From JALZAA01 sp035938395 (GTDB lineage: Bacteria; Actinomycetota; Acidimicrobiia; IMCC26256; JACDBD01), in assembly GCA_035938395.1 (NCBI GenBank), contig DASZGY010000149.1, positions 1-21,748 on the forward strand: a DNA stretch of 21,748 nucleotides. The letters are read 5' to 3'. Each line of letters begins with the position of its first letter. Position 1 is the first letter of the stretch. Position numbers and translations under genes: made by a program. The notes under the pieces were generated by a model. It was not told where the DNA came from and did no database searches. It saw nothing but the letters and a program-made list of their open reading frames with translations. Shown here one piece after another: positions 1-6,301 of this stretch.

Positions 1-849
1 CCACACGATCGGCGCGTTCACCACCGCGAACGCCGCCGTCATGAGGACGAGCGTCAGCAGGACCAATCCCCAGAGCCCGCTGATGCCGAGGTAGCTGCCG
101 TTGCCGATCGTGGTCCAGAACAGCAACTCACCAGGACCGACCAAGAGCGCGACGACCGCCAGCGGCAACGCGAAGCCGCCGAGGGCGTCGGCCGCCCCGC
201 GGCGGCCTCGTTGCCGCCACAGGAGGTAGAGCACCGGCAGCAGCGTCGCCGCACCCGTCTGCTTGGCGAGCGTCGCGAGCGCGACCGCGGCGCCGGACGA
301 GAACGCACGGCCACGACGCGCGAGCAGCACCGCCGCCGTCATGCTCGGCAACATGAAGATCTCGAAGTTCGCCGCTTGCCCGTCCTGGGGCGCGAACGCG
401 ACCGACGCCAGCACCATCAGCACGCCCGCGATCCACGCGGCGCGGTTGCCGTAGCGTCTTCGGGCCTCGAGCGCGAGGAACAACGCGGTGAGCGCGACGG
501 CAAGCATCGCCACGGCACGTACTGACCAGAGGGCCGTCGTGCCGAGGATCGCGAACGTCGCCGCGTACAGGTAGGGCACCAGCGGCGGCTTACGGTCGGC
601 GGCCTCCTGGTAGAGCCTGCCCCCGTGGTTGATGACCTCGGCCTGGGCGCCGAGGAACGTCTCGTCCGAGTTGAAGACGTCCACGAAGAACGCCGGGAGC
701 CGCAGCGCGACGGTGAGGAGGAGCAGGACGGCGAACAGACGGAGGGTTGTTCGCCGCGAAGATCGATGGTCGGGGGCCGAGAGCGAGTCGGGCGCGATCC
801 CGAACACGTCCGGGGACGGCGGCGCTACCGGTGCGACGTCCGTGCTCAT
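1..849 (-). CDS. GT-C family (GT39/PMT-like, ArnT-like) membrane glycosyltransferase, C-terminus outside the window
   Basis: Reading the minus strand from ATG at 849 gives 283 residues with no stop before the window edge, so the gene is truncated by the window. After a polar tail of about 35 residues comes a first membrane helix (about 36-56). It is followed by an acidic pair (D62-E63 in FNSDETF) in the first extracytoplasmic loop, then DRKPPL (about 85-90) and further hydrophobic segments. An acidic motif after TM1 plus a KPPL motif is the hallmark of GT-C enzymes that use polyprenyl-phosphate sugars (dolichyl-phosphate-mannose transferase, ArnT type). Expected role: transfer of a lipid-linked sugar to an envelope glycolipid or protein on the outer face of the membrane. 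It lies 86 bp after the acyl-AMP ligase gene on the same strand. No clear Shine-Dalgarno is visible; no other in-frame start fits better. Acceptor and donor cannot be told. Confidence 0.82.
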   Translation of the reverse strand, partial: MSTDVAPVAPPSPDVFGIAPDSLSAPDHRSSRRTTLRLFAVLLLLTVALRLPAFFVDVFNSDETFLGAQAEVINHGGRLYQEAADRKPPLVPYLYAATFAILGTTALWSVRAVAMLAVALTALFLALEARRRYGNRAAWIAGVLMVLASVAFAPQDGQAANFEIFMLPSMTAAVLLARRGRAFSSGAAVALATLAKQTGAATLLPVLYLLWRQRGRRGAADALGGFALPLAVVALLVGPGELLFWTTIGNGSYLGISGLWGLVLLTLVLMTAAFAVVNAPIVW

Positions 850-935
850 GGGGTCCCGGCCTTGCGGCCTGCTCCGATCCCTGCCGACGGGCTCGTCATT
901 CTGCCAGCTCGTCGGTGGTTCCCCGACTCGGTTGA

Positions 936-2597
936 TCAGACAGGCGCCAGTCCGTCGCCCAGGTAGCGGCGGCGGCAGAGAGACCGTTGTGGCTTGCCCG
1001 ACGACGTCTTGGGAAGCGTCCCGGGCCGCACGAGCACGATGTCCTCCGGTGGCACGCCCACGGCGTCGGTGACGCGAGCCGCCACCGCGGCGCGGATGGG
1101 CGCGATCTCGTCGTGCTTGGTCTCGGCGACGACGACCACGGCCTCGCGTCCCCGTCGGCCCTCGGTACCGAACGCGATGACGTTCCCGGCCCGCACGCCT
1201 TCGACCGACTCGGCCGCGCGTTCGACGTCCTCCGGGAACACGTTGCGCCCACCGACGATGATGACGTCCTTGATCCGCCCGCACACGACCAGCTCGCCGT
1301 CGACCACGTATCCGAGGTCTCCGGTACGGAACCAGTCGCCGCGGCGGGATGCTGCCGTCGCGTCGGGATGGTCGTAATAGCCGGGCGTGATCGAGCTGCC
1401 GCGCAGCTCGACTTCGCCGACTTCCCGGTCCCGCATCGCCTGCCCGGTGGACGAGTCGCAGATTCGCATCTCGAGGCCGGGTACCGGTCGCCCGAGCCGC
1501 GGGAGGCGCCGGACGTTGCCGTCGGCACCTCCGCCGTGGACCGGGGCCGCGTACCGGTCGGTCTCCAGCACCCGCTGGTCGATCGTGTCGACCTGCATGC
1601 CGGCCCCCGGCGTCGGGAAGGCGACGGCGAGCGTGGCCTCTGCCATGCCGAAGACGCAGAACGCGGCGGCCGGGTCGAGCCCGTGGCGCGCGCCCGCGGC
1701 GAGGAACGCGCCGACGGCGTTCGGGTCGATCGGCTCGGCGCCGTTCAGTGCCAGCCGCCACCTCGACAGGTCGAGCCGGTCGAGGCGGCGCAGCGCACGG
1801 GCCGCAAGCGCGTACGCGAAATTGGGCCCGGCTGTCGCGGTACCGCCGAACTCGGCGATCCATTCCATCCATCGCGCCGGCGCGGCCAGGAAGTCCTGCG
1901 GCGCCGCGAGCACGAGGTCGAACCCCTGCAGCATCGGCGCGCCGAGCAAGCCGATGAGCCCCATGTCGTGGTACAGGGGCAGCCACGACACCGCTCTGTC
2001 CACGTCGGGATCGAGGGCGGCGGCCTCGACGGCGGCGTCGAGGTTCGCGGCCATGCAGCGGTGCGGCACCATGACGCCCTTCGGGTCGGCCGTGGCGCCG
2101 CTCGTGAACTGGAGGATCGCCAGCGCGTCGGGGTCGTCGGCCGGACGCTCGTAGCTGCCCGGCGCGGCGCGCAGCTCCTCGAGCTGCACGATGGGCGGGT
2201 CACCCGGCTCGGGATCGAGGAACTCGCTGAGCTGCGCGTCGATCACGACGATCTGCGCGTCGGCGTGGACGATGAGCCGGCGGGTCTGGGCGACGAAGTC
2301 CTCGATCGAGGCCAACCGCATCGGCAGCGGGAGCACGACGACGGTGGCGCCCGCCAGCCAGGTGGCCTGAATGGCCGTGACGAACGGGCGTGTCGTGGCG
2401 CCGAGCAGCGCGACGTGGCTCCCCGGCCCGATGCCGCGGGCTTGGAGGGCGGCGGCCATGGCTCGGGCGTCCTCGTGGAGACGGGACCACTCGACGCGCT
2501 CGCAGCCGTCGGCGCCCGCCGATCCGACGAAGGTGATCGAGTGGCGCGTCTCCGCCGTCGCCTCGAGGCGCGGCAAGAGAGACGTAGAGCGGGTCAC
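936..2597 (-). CDS. fatty-acyl-AMP ligase-like adenylating enzyme (ANL superfamily)
   Basis: A 553-residue AMP-binding enzyme. Motifs seen: the phosphate-binding loop in LQFTSGATADPKGV (about 162-175), PLYHDMGL (207-214) and NGAEP, then FGMAEATLAV, GDWFRTGDLGY, the hinge region IKDVIIVGGRN, and the C-terminal lysine in PKTSSGK (about K535) that drives adenylation. The combination of PLYHDMGL, NGAEP and GMAEATL is typical of fatty-acyl-AMP ligases (FAAL). These activate a fatty acid as acyl-AMP and pass it to an acyl carrier protein rather than to CoA. No carrier protein, PKS or NRPS is seen in the window, so the acceptor is unknown and a CoA-ligase activity is not excluded. The start is GTG at 2597 with no strong ribosome site. 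It lies 33 bp after the receiver-like gene and upstream of the glycosyltransferase, so a joint role in making an envelope glycolipid is possible (inference). Confidence 0.85.
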   Translation of the reverse strand: MTRSTSLLPRLEATAETRHSITFVGSAGADGCERVEWSRLHEDARAMAAALQARGIGPGSHVALLGATTRPFVTAIQATWLAGATVVVLPLPMRLASIEDFVAQTRRLIVHADAQIVVIDAQLSEFLDPEPGDPPIVQLEELRAAPGSYERPADDPDALAILQFTSGATADPKGVMVPHRCMAANLDAAVEAAALDPDVDRAVSWLPLYHDMGLIGLLGAPMLQGFDLVLAAPQDFLAAPARWMEWIAEFGGTATAGPNFAYALAARALRRLDRLDLSRWRLALNGAEPIDPNAVGAFLAAGARHGLDPAAAFCVFGMAEATLAVAFPTPGAGMQVDTIDQRVLETDRYAAPVHGGGADGNVRRLPRLGRPVPGLEMRICDSSTGQAMRDREVGEVELRGSSITPGYYDHPDATAASRRGDWFRTGDLGYVVDGELVVCGRIKDVIIVGGRNVFPEDVERAAESVEGVRAGNVIAFGTEGRRGREAVVVVAETKHDEIAPIRAAVAARVTDAVGVPPEDIVLVRPGTLPKTSSGKPQRSLCRRRYLGDGLAPV

Positions 2598-2630
2598 TAG
2601 CAGGATCGGACCGTTCCTACCCGCGATGGG

Positions 2631-2939
2631 TTACGGCGGAAACGTGATCGCCGCCGCCGGGTCGTGGAAGAAGCGGGAGCGGGGAAGCGCCACGTCGGCT
2701 CCGGCGGAGGTCGCCGCGGCGAGGGCCTCCGGGTTGTCGTGTCGGCCGTAGACGACGACGCGGGCGGCGGGAAGGAGCTGGCGCACGGCCGCGACCGCGT
2801 CGGGATGGGCCTTCACGTCGATGATCACCGTGCCGGCGCCGGCGCACTCCTCGGGAGTTGACGCAAAGGCGGCGTCCGGTAATGCCGCCGCGATCTTCGA
2901 GCGGTCGAGCAGGTCACCGACCAGAGCGACGACGCGCAC
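2631..2939 (-). CDS. small receiver-like (CheY-like fold?) protein of unknown function
   Basis: A 102-residue protein starting at GTG 2939, which overlaps the TAG stop of the bacterioferritin gene by one base (TAGTG), so translation is probably coupled. The sequence alternates short hydrophobic strands and helices: MRVVALVGDLLD, then TVIIDVKAHPDAVAAVR, then ARVVVYG, then ADVALPRSRFF. That pattern looks like a truncated response-regulator or flavodoxin-like fold. The aspartate in VIIDVK sits where a receiver phospho-acceptor would be, but the acidic pair expected after strand 1 and the conserved late lysine are not evident, so phosphorylation is doubtful. There is no output domain. The family was not recognised. 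Position in the operon suggests a role linked to iron storage or to the F420-type oxidoreductase, but this is inference only. Confidence 0.7.
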   Translation of the reverse strand: MRVVALVGDLLDRSKIAAALPDAAFASTPEECAGAGTVIIDVKAHPDAVAAVRQLLPAARVVVYGRHDNPEALAAATSAGADVALPRSRFFHDPAAAITFPP

Positions 2940-3412
2940 TACTCCCCGCGGATGTGCTGAGCGAGGTACGAGGGCTCGCCGAGCTTGCCGATCAGGTCGA
3001 GCTGGGTCTCGAGCCAGTCGATCGACCCCTCGCCGTCGGCGAGCATCGGCTCGAAGATCAGCCGCGACCCGTCGTCCCCGACCTCGCGGCACAGGGAGAT
3101 CGCGGCAACCAACGCGTCGACCGTCGCCTTCTCGAGCGCGAGCTCGTTCTCGAACTGGTCGGTCACGCCTGACCCCACGCGAATCCGGTTGAGCCTCTGG
3201 AGGTTGGGCGTCTCGTCGAAGTAGATGATCCGCTCGATGAGCTTCTCGGCGTGGCGCATCTCGTCGATCGAGTCGTCGTAGGCCCGTTTGGCGATGTCCG
3301 GGTAGCCCCAGTTGTCGCGCATCTTCGAATGGACGAAGTACGTGCTGGCCGCCGAGAGCTCCGAAGCGAGCAGATCGGCGAGCGTCTCCAAGACCTTCGC
3401 GTTCCCCTGCAT
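2939..3412 (-). CDS. bfr: bacterioferritin with an altered ferroxidase centre
   Basis: A 157-residue ferritin-fold protein that aligns without gaps to E. coli Bfr (recalled sequence) over the active-site region. Conserved: E18, E51, H54 and E94 of the di-iron site, and M52, the methionine that binds haem between subunits. Altered: E. coli E127 is G127 here and H130 is S130 (motif ADGEGSIDWLE). Two site ligands are therefore missing, and fast ferroxidase activity may be lost or moved to another subunit. Normal role: a 24-mer cage storing ferric iron, with haem passing electrons for iron release. The start ATG at 3412 follows a strong GGAGGT site 5 bases upstream. The gene is 50 bp behind the F420-type oxidoreductase gene and its stop overlaps the next start. 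Family assignment is firm; function of this variant is not. Confidence 0.9.
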   Translation of the reverse strand: MQGNAKVLETLADLLASELSAASTYFVHSKMRDNWGYPDIAKRAYDDSIDEMRHAEKLIERIIYFDETPNLQRLNRIRVGSGVTDQFENELALEKATVDALVAAISLCREVGDDGSRLIFEPMLADGEGSIDWLETQLDLIGKLGEPSYLAQHIRGE

Positions 3413-3462
3413 CAGCCACCTCCGACCGGCATCGTAGGTCGCGTGCTGCGGAAGCAGCTCCG

Positions 3463-4584
3463 CTACGCGCCGACGAGTCGGGGCGCGTCGACGTGCGCGA
3501 ACTCCGGCCACCGGGCGCGCTGTTTCTTGGCCAGCTTGTGCAGCAGCTCGAGTGCGCCGAGGTCCTCGTCGGCACCGCGCACCTCGATCCAGCCGTCGCG
3601 CTCGAGACCTTCCATGATCTCGCGACCGACATCGGTTCGCACGAGCGTGAGCGTCCAGTCGTTGAACGCGCCGATGCCGCCGGTCGAGATGTCGGCGTGC
3701 TCGGCCGCAAAATCCGGGCAGAGCTTGCAGCCTTCGCGCGTGAACGCGTGGCACTCCTTGAGCGGGACCTCGACGTACCGGCCGTCGTGCATCCAGATCT
3801 GCAAGCGCCCCTTGATGTTCATCTTCTTGATCTCGGCTCGCTTCAGCCCGTACTTGGCTTCGAGCAGCTCTTCGAAGATCGCGTCGTCGAAGGTCTTCGA
3901 ACACAGGAGGCCGATGTTGAGCGCCATCCGCCGTCCGACCTTGCCCGCCCGGCGCTGGTTCATGACCGGCGGCACCGAGCTCTGACAGCTCATCCCGACC
4001 AGCGCGAGGCGCTCGGCCCCGCTCTCGATCGCCTCGTCGTACGCCATCGTGTTGGCCGAGTACGTGTAGCGGCTGCCGGCGGAGGCGATGATGTCCTCTT
4101 TGGTGCGGGCGACGCCGGGCTTCGCCTTCCAGGTGGACCCGTCGCCCTCCAGGTACGAGACGAGCGCGGCGTCGATGATGTCGCGCTCGAGCGCGTAGAG
4201 CAGGATCGCCGAGACGAGGCCGCCGTCCTGGCCGACTTCGGCGAGCACGGGATCGGTGGCGCGGGCGAGCACGATGTCCTTCGAGACGCCTTCGACTTCG
4301 ATCGGCTCGCGCGTCCGCCCGAACATGAACTCGTCGATCTCGGGTTCCCAGGCCCGGAAGCGCGGGCACGCCCGAGTGCAGCTGGTGCAGCCCTTCTCGC
4401 CGTGGCTGCAGTTGTCGGGGCCCCACCCTTCCTCGAACTGGAAGGGCTTGTAGACGCCGTTCTCGTCGTTGTAGCCGAGCACGTCGTGCGGGCAGGCGAT
4501 GACGCAGCCTGCGCACCCGGTGCACAAGCCGGTCGTGACCACCTCCGAATAGAGCTCTTTCCACTGCAGCTTCTCGGCCGGCAT
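3463..4584 (-). CDS. coenzyme F420 hydrogenase/dehydrogenase beta-subunit (FrhB-like) Fe-S flavoprotein
   Basis: The protein has 373 residues from the chosen start. Near the N-terminus are two cysteine clusters, CTGCAGCVIACP and CSHGEKGCTSCTRACP, able to hold [4Fe-4S] centres. The PF04422/PF04432-type body follows: GQDGGLVSAILLYAL, VGMSCQ, GLLCSKTF and CKLCPDFAAEHADIS. FrhB/FdhB/FpoF proteins use FAD and Fe-S to move electrons between F420 and ferredoxin-like partners; plant 7-hydroxymethyl-chlorophyll reductase shares the fold. Start choice: ATG 4584 has AGGAG five bases upstream. An upstream in-frame ATG at 4620 would add 12 residues but has no ribosome site and overlaps a CAGAAT -10-like box (4611-4616). 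It heads the run toward bfr with 50 bp spacing. Its electron partner is unknown; the bacterioferritin is one candidate. Confidence 0.85.
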   Translation of the reverse strand: MPAEKLQWKELYSEVVTTGLCTGCAGCVIACPHDVLGYNDENGVYKPFQFEEGWGPDNCSHGEKGCTSCTRACPRFRAWEPEIDEFMFGRTREPIEVEGVSKDIVLARATDPVLAEVGQDGGLVSAILLYALERDIIDAALVSYLEGDGSTWKAKPGVARTKEDIIASAGSRYTYSANTMAYDEAIESGAERLALVGMSCQSSVPPVMNQRRAGKVGRRMALNIGLLCSKTFDDAIFEELLEAKYGLKRAEIKKMNIKGRLQIWMHDGRYVEVPLKECHAFTREGCKLCPDFAAEHADISTGGIGAFNDWTLTLVRTDVGREIMEGLERDGWIEVRGADEDLGALELLHKLAKKQRARWPEFAHVDAPRLVGA

Positions 4585-4653
4585 CAACGCTCCTGCGTTG
4601 GGGAACAAAGATTCTGTCATTCGGCGGCCACGCAGGCGAAACGCCCGCGCGCG

Positions 4654-4659
4654 TAACCT
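4654..4659 (+). promoter_or_regulatory. candidate -10 box (TAACCT) for the DUF4328 gene
   Basis: TAACCT fits the actinobacterial TAnnnT -10 pattern. It lies 30 bases before the ATG at 4690, leaving room for a short leader that contains the AAGGAGA ribosome site. No convincing -35 was seen. Confidence 0.35.
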
Positions 4660-4689
4660 GCCCCGCGCGACTCAAGGAGACGAAACGCC

Positions 4690-5535
4690 ATGAGCCAACC
4701 GCCGCCCCCGCCGCCGCCCGCGTCCCCCCCGCCGTCCGGTTCGGACCCGCAGATCCCGGCGCCGCCGCCCCCGGCCCCGCCTCCGGGCTACTACGCCGAG
4801 GGCACGCCGCCGTCGCCCACCGGAGGTCCGCCGTCAGCGCCGTACGGACCGCCGGCGAGATGGCGAAGCCTGCGCGGCATTACGACCGCGCTCACGTGGT
4901 TGTTCGCCGCCCACATCGCGCTGACGGTCGTGTTGATCATCGGCGTGTTCAACCACCTTCGGGTGCTCAGCGACAAGGAAACCGGTGGGCTCGTCTTCGA
5001 CACGAAGGCGGTCAACGACGCCAATGGGCTTGCCGCCGGGATGATCATCCTGTCGGGCCTCGTGGCCGTTGCCATCTTCGTGCTCCTGATCATCTGGCTG
5101 TTCCGAGCGGCGAAGAACAACGAGGCGCTCGGGCGGCAGAACCCGCGGCTCGGGCCCGGCTGGGCGATCGGCGGCTGGTTCATCCCGTTGGCGAACTTCG
5201 TGATCCCGTTCATCATCATGGATGACGTCTGGCGGGGCTCGGACCCGTCGATCGGGCGCGGCGATCCCAACTGGCGTCGCTCCTCGACCCTGGGCGCCAT
5301 CTGGGCGTGGCTGGTCACCGCGGTGATCTTCACGGTCCCGAGCTCCATCGCCAGCTCGACGGGCGACGTTCGCGCCGACGAGCCCGACAAGGTCCGCCGC
5401 GAGGACATCTTCCGGATCATCGGAGCTGTCGGAGCGATCCTGGCCGCGGTGCTCGCGATCATCGTCACCCGCCGGATCGCCGCCCGTCAGGAGGAGTGCT
5501 TGCGGGCTCAGCAAGCCAGCGCCCCGGCGACCTGA
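4690..5535 (+). CDS. DUF4328-type membrane protein with proline-rich N-terminal tail
   Basis: A 281-residue protein. The first 55 residues are a proline-rich, disordered tail (runs of PPPPPPP and PAPPPPAPPP). About five membrane helices follow, at roughly 65-87, 113-138, 156-176, 199-218 and 241-260. The motif GPGWAIGGWFIPLANFVIPF with MDDVWRGSDP is typical of DUF4328 proteins, which are common in actinobacteria and have no known function. A ribosome site, AAGGAGA, precedes the ATG. The gene is divergent from the F420-type oxidoreductase and 18 bp ahead of the SnoaL-like gene, so those two may be co-transcribed. Proline-rich tails on small actinobacterial membrane proteins often occur among envelope or division proteins, but nothing specific can be claimed here. 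Confidence 0.82.
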   Translation: MSQPPPPPPPASPPPSGSDPQIPAPPPPAPPPGYYAEGTPPSPTGGPPSAPYGPPARWRSLRGITTALTWLFAAHIALTVVLIIGVFNHLRVLSDKETGGLVFDTKAVNDANGLAAGMIILSGLVAVAIFVLLIIWLFRAAKNNEALGRQNPRLGPGWAIGGWFIPLANFVIPFIIMDDVWRGSDPSIGRGDPNWRRSSTLGAIWAWLVTAVIFTVPSSIASSTGDVRADEPDKVRREDIFRIIGAVGAILAAVLAIIVTRRIAARQEECLRAQQASAPAT

Positions 5536-5553
5536 GCCGGGCGGGACCTCGGG

Positions 5554-5982
5554 ATGTCGGACGAGCTCCGCGCGCTCCTGCGCCACCACATCGAAGACGG
5601 GTTCAATCGTGACGACTGGACCGTGTGCGAGTCGACGCTGGCCGACGGCTACACCGCGTATTACGGCGCCGAGGGAAAGGCGAACGTCGGACGCGACGCG
5701 TACGTACGGGCCTGCAAGTTCCTTCGGCGGTCGTTTCCCGACGTGAACATCACGATCGAGGATCTCGTCGTCGAGGCCGACAAGATCGCGATGCGCTACA
5801 CGGAGCGCGGCACCCTCACCGGCCGCCCGTTCCTCGGCATCGAGCCCGCCGGCCAGGCCTATGCCAAGCCCGGCACGACCGTGTACCGCGTGGTCGACGG
5901 CCGGTTGGCGGAGTCGTGGGGCGTCGAGGACACGCTCGGCTGGTTCCGGCAGCTCGGCGCGACGCCGGACGTCAGACCTTGA
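5554..5982 (+). CDS. SnoaL-like / NTF2-fold protein
   Basis: A 142-residue protein with the short alpha+beta barrel pattern of SnoaL-like polyketide cyclases and related ester cyclases. It has an N-terminal helix (ELRALLRHHIEDGFNRDD), GRDAYVRACKFLRRSFPDVNITIEDLVVEADKIAMRYTERGT in the middle, and FLGIEPAGQ...VYRVVDGRLAESWGVED near the end. Family members range from true cyclases to stress proteins without known substrate, and no polyketide genes are nearby, so the reaction is unknown. Its ATG follows the DUF4328 stop by 18 bp with only a weak ribosome site, which suggests coupling. Its 3' end overlaps the 3' end of csoR on the other strand by 11 bp. Confidence 0.8.
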   Translation: MSDELRALLRHHIEDGFNRDDWTVCESTLADGYTAYYGAEGKANVGRDAYVRACKFLRRSFPDVNITIEDLVVEADKIAMRYTERGTLTGRPFLGIEPAGQAYAKPGTTVYRVVDGRLAESWGVEDTLGWFRQLGATPDVRP

Positions 5983-6253
5983 GGAGGCGCTCGACCGCCT
6001 GGACGGCTTCGGTGAGCTTGGCGTCGCCCTCGGCCCGGCTCGACTCGGCCGCGTCGCGCACGCAGCTGCGCAGATGCTCGTCGAGCAGGCCCAGACCGAC
6101 CCCCTGGAGCGCCTTCGTGACCGAGACGATCTGGGTGAGGATGTCGACGCAGTACTCGTCCTCGTCGACCATGCGCTGCAGCCCGCGGACCTGGCCCTCG
6201 ATGCGGCGCAGCCGGTTCCGGTAGTCGTCCTTGTGCATCGAGTAGCCCCGCAT
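5972..6253 (-). CDS. csoR: CsoR-family copper-sensing repressor
   Basis: A 93-residue all-helical DUF156-family regulator. Visible hallmarks: the N-terminal helix RLRRIEGQVRGLQRMVDED and the Cu(I) ligands C35, H60 and C64 (the C-H-C pattern of copper-type CsoR, as opposed to nickel or formaldehyde sensors). The second helix contains the cysteine in EDEYCVDILTQI. Copper binding releases the tetramer from its operator. The start ATG at 6253 follows a strong AGGAGG site. A second ATG five codons later (MHKDD) is less well placed. It is divergent from copA with 48 bp between starts, so it most likely represses copA and itself from that shared region. Its 3' end overlaps the SnoaL-like gene. Confidence 0.93.
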   Translation of the reverse strand: MRGYSMHKDDYRNRLRRIEGQVRGLQRMVDEDEYCVDILTQIVSVTKALQGVGLGLLDEHLRSCVRDAAESSRAEGDAKLTEAVQAVERLLKV

Positions 6254-6275
6254 CGTTTCCTCCTGCGGCTCGGAT

Positions 6276-6301
6276 GGGGTACAGGGGTATAGTATCAGCT
6301 C
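6276..6301. promoter_or_regulatory. shared copA/csoR promoter with candidate CsoR operator
   Basis: GGGGTA-CA-GGGGTA (6276-6289) is a near-tandem repeat of the GC-rich half-site type bound by CsoR. It runs straight into TATAGT (6288-6293), a good -10 for copA only 8 bases before its GTG start. On the other strand TACTAT (6289-6294) is a -10 for csoR, so the two -10 boxes share one core. Repressor binding here would block both genes. The arrangement is seen directly; binding is inferred, and the repeat is direct rather than the usual inverted form. Confidence 0.5.

Noticed and set aside
987..2600. 537-residue open frame on the plus strand opposite the acyl-AMP ligase
   Set aside because: It is a GC-driven antisense shadow: low complexity, rich in Arg/Gly/His, no domain, while the minus strand encodes an intact enzyme.
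4585..4689. Iron-regulator (IdeR/DtxR) box ahead of the oxidoreductase-bacterioferritin operon
   Set aside because: Only a single TAACCT-like half is present; the 19-bp palindrome expected for IdeR was not found.
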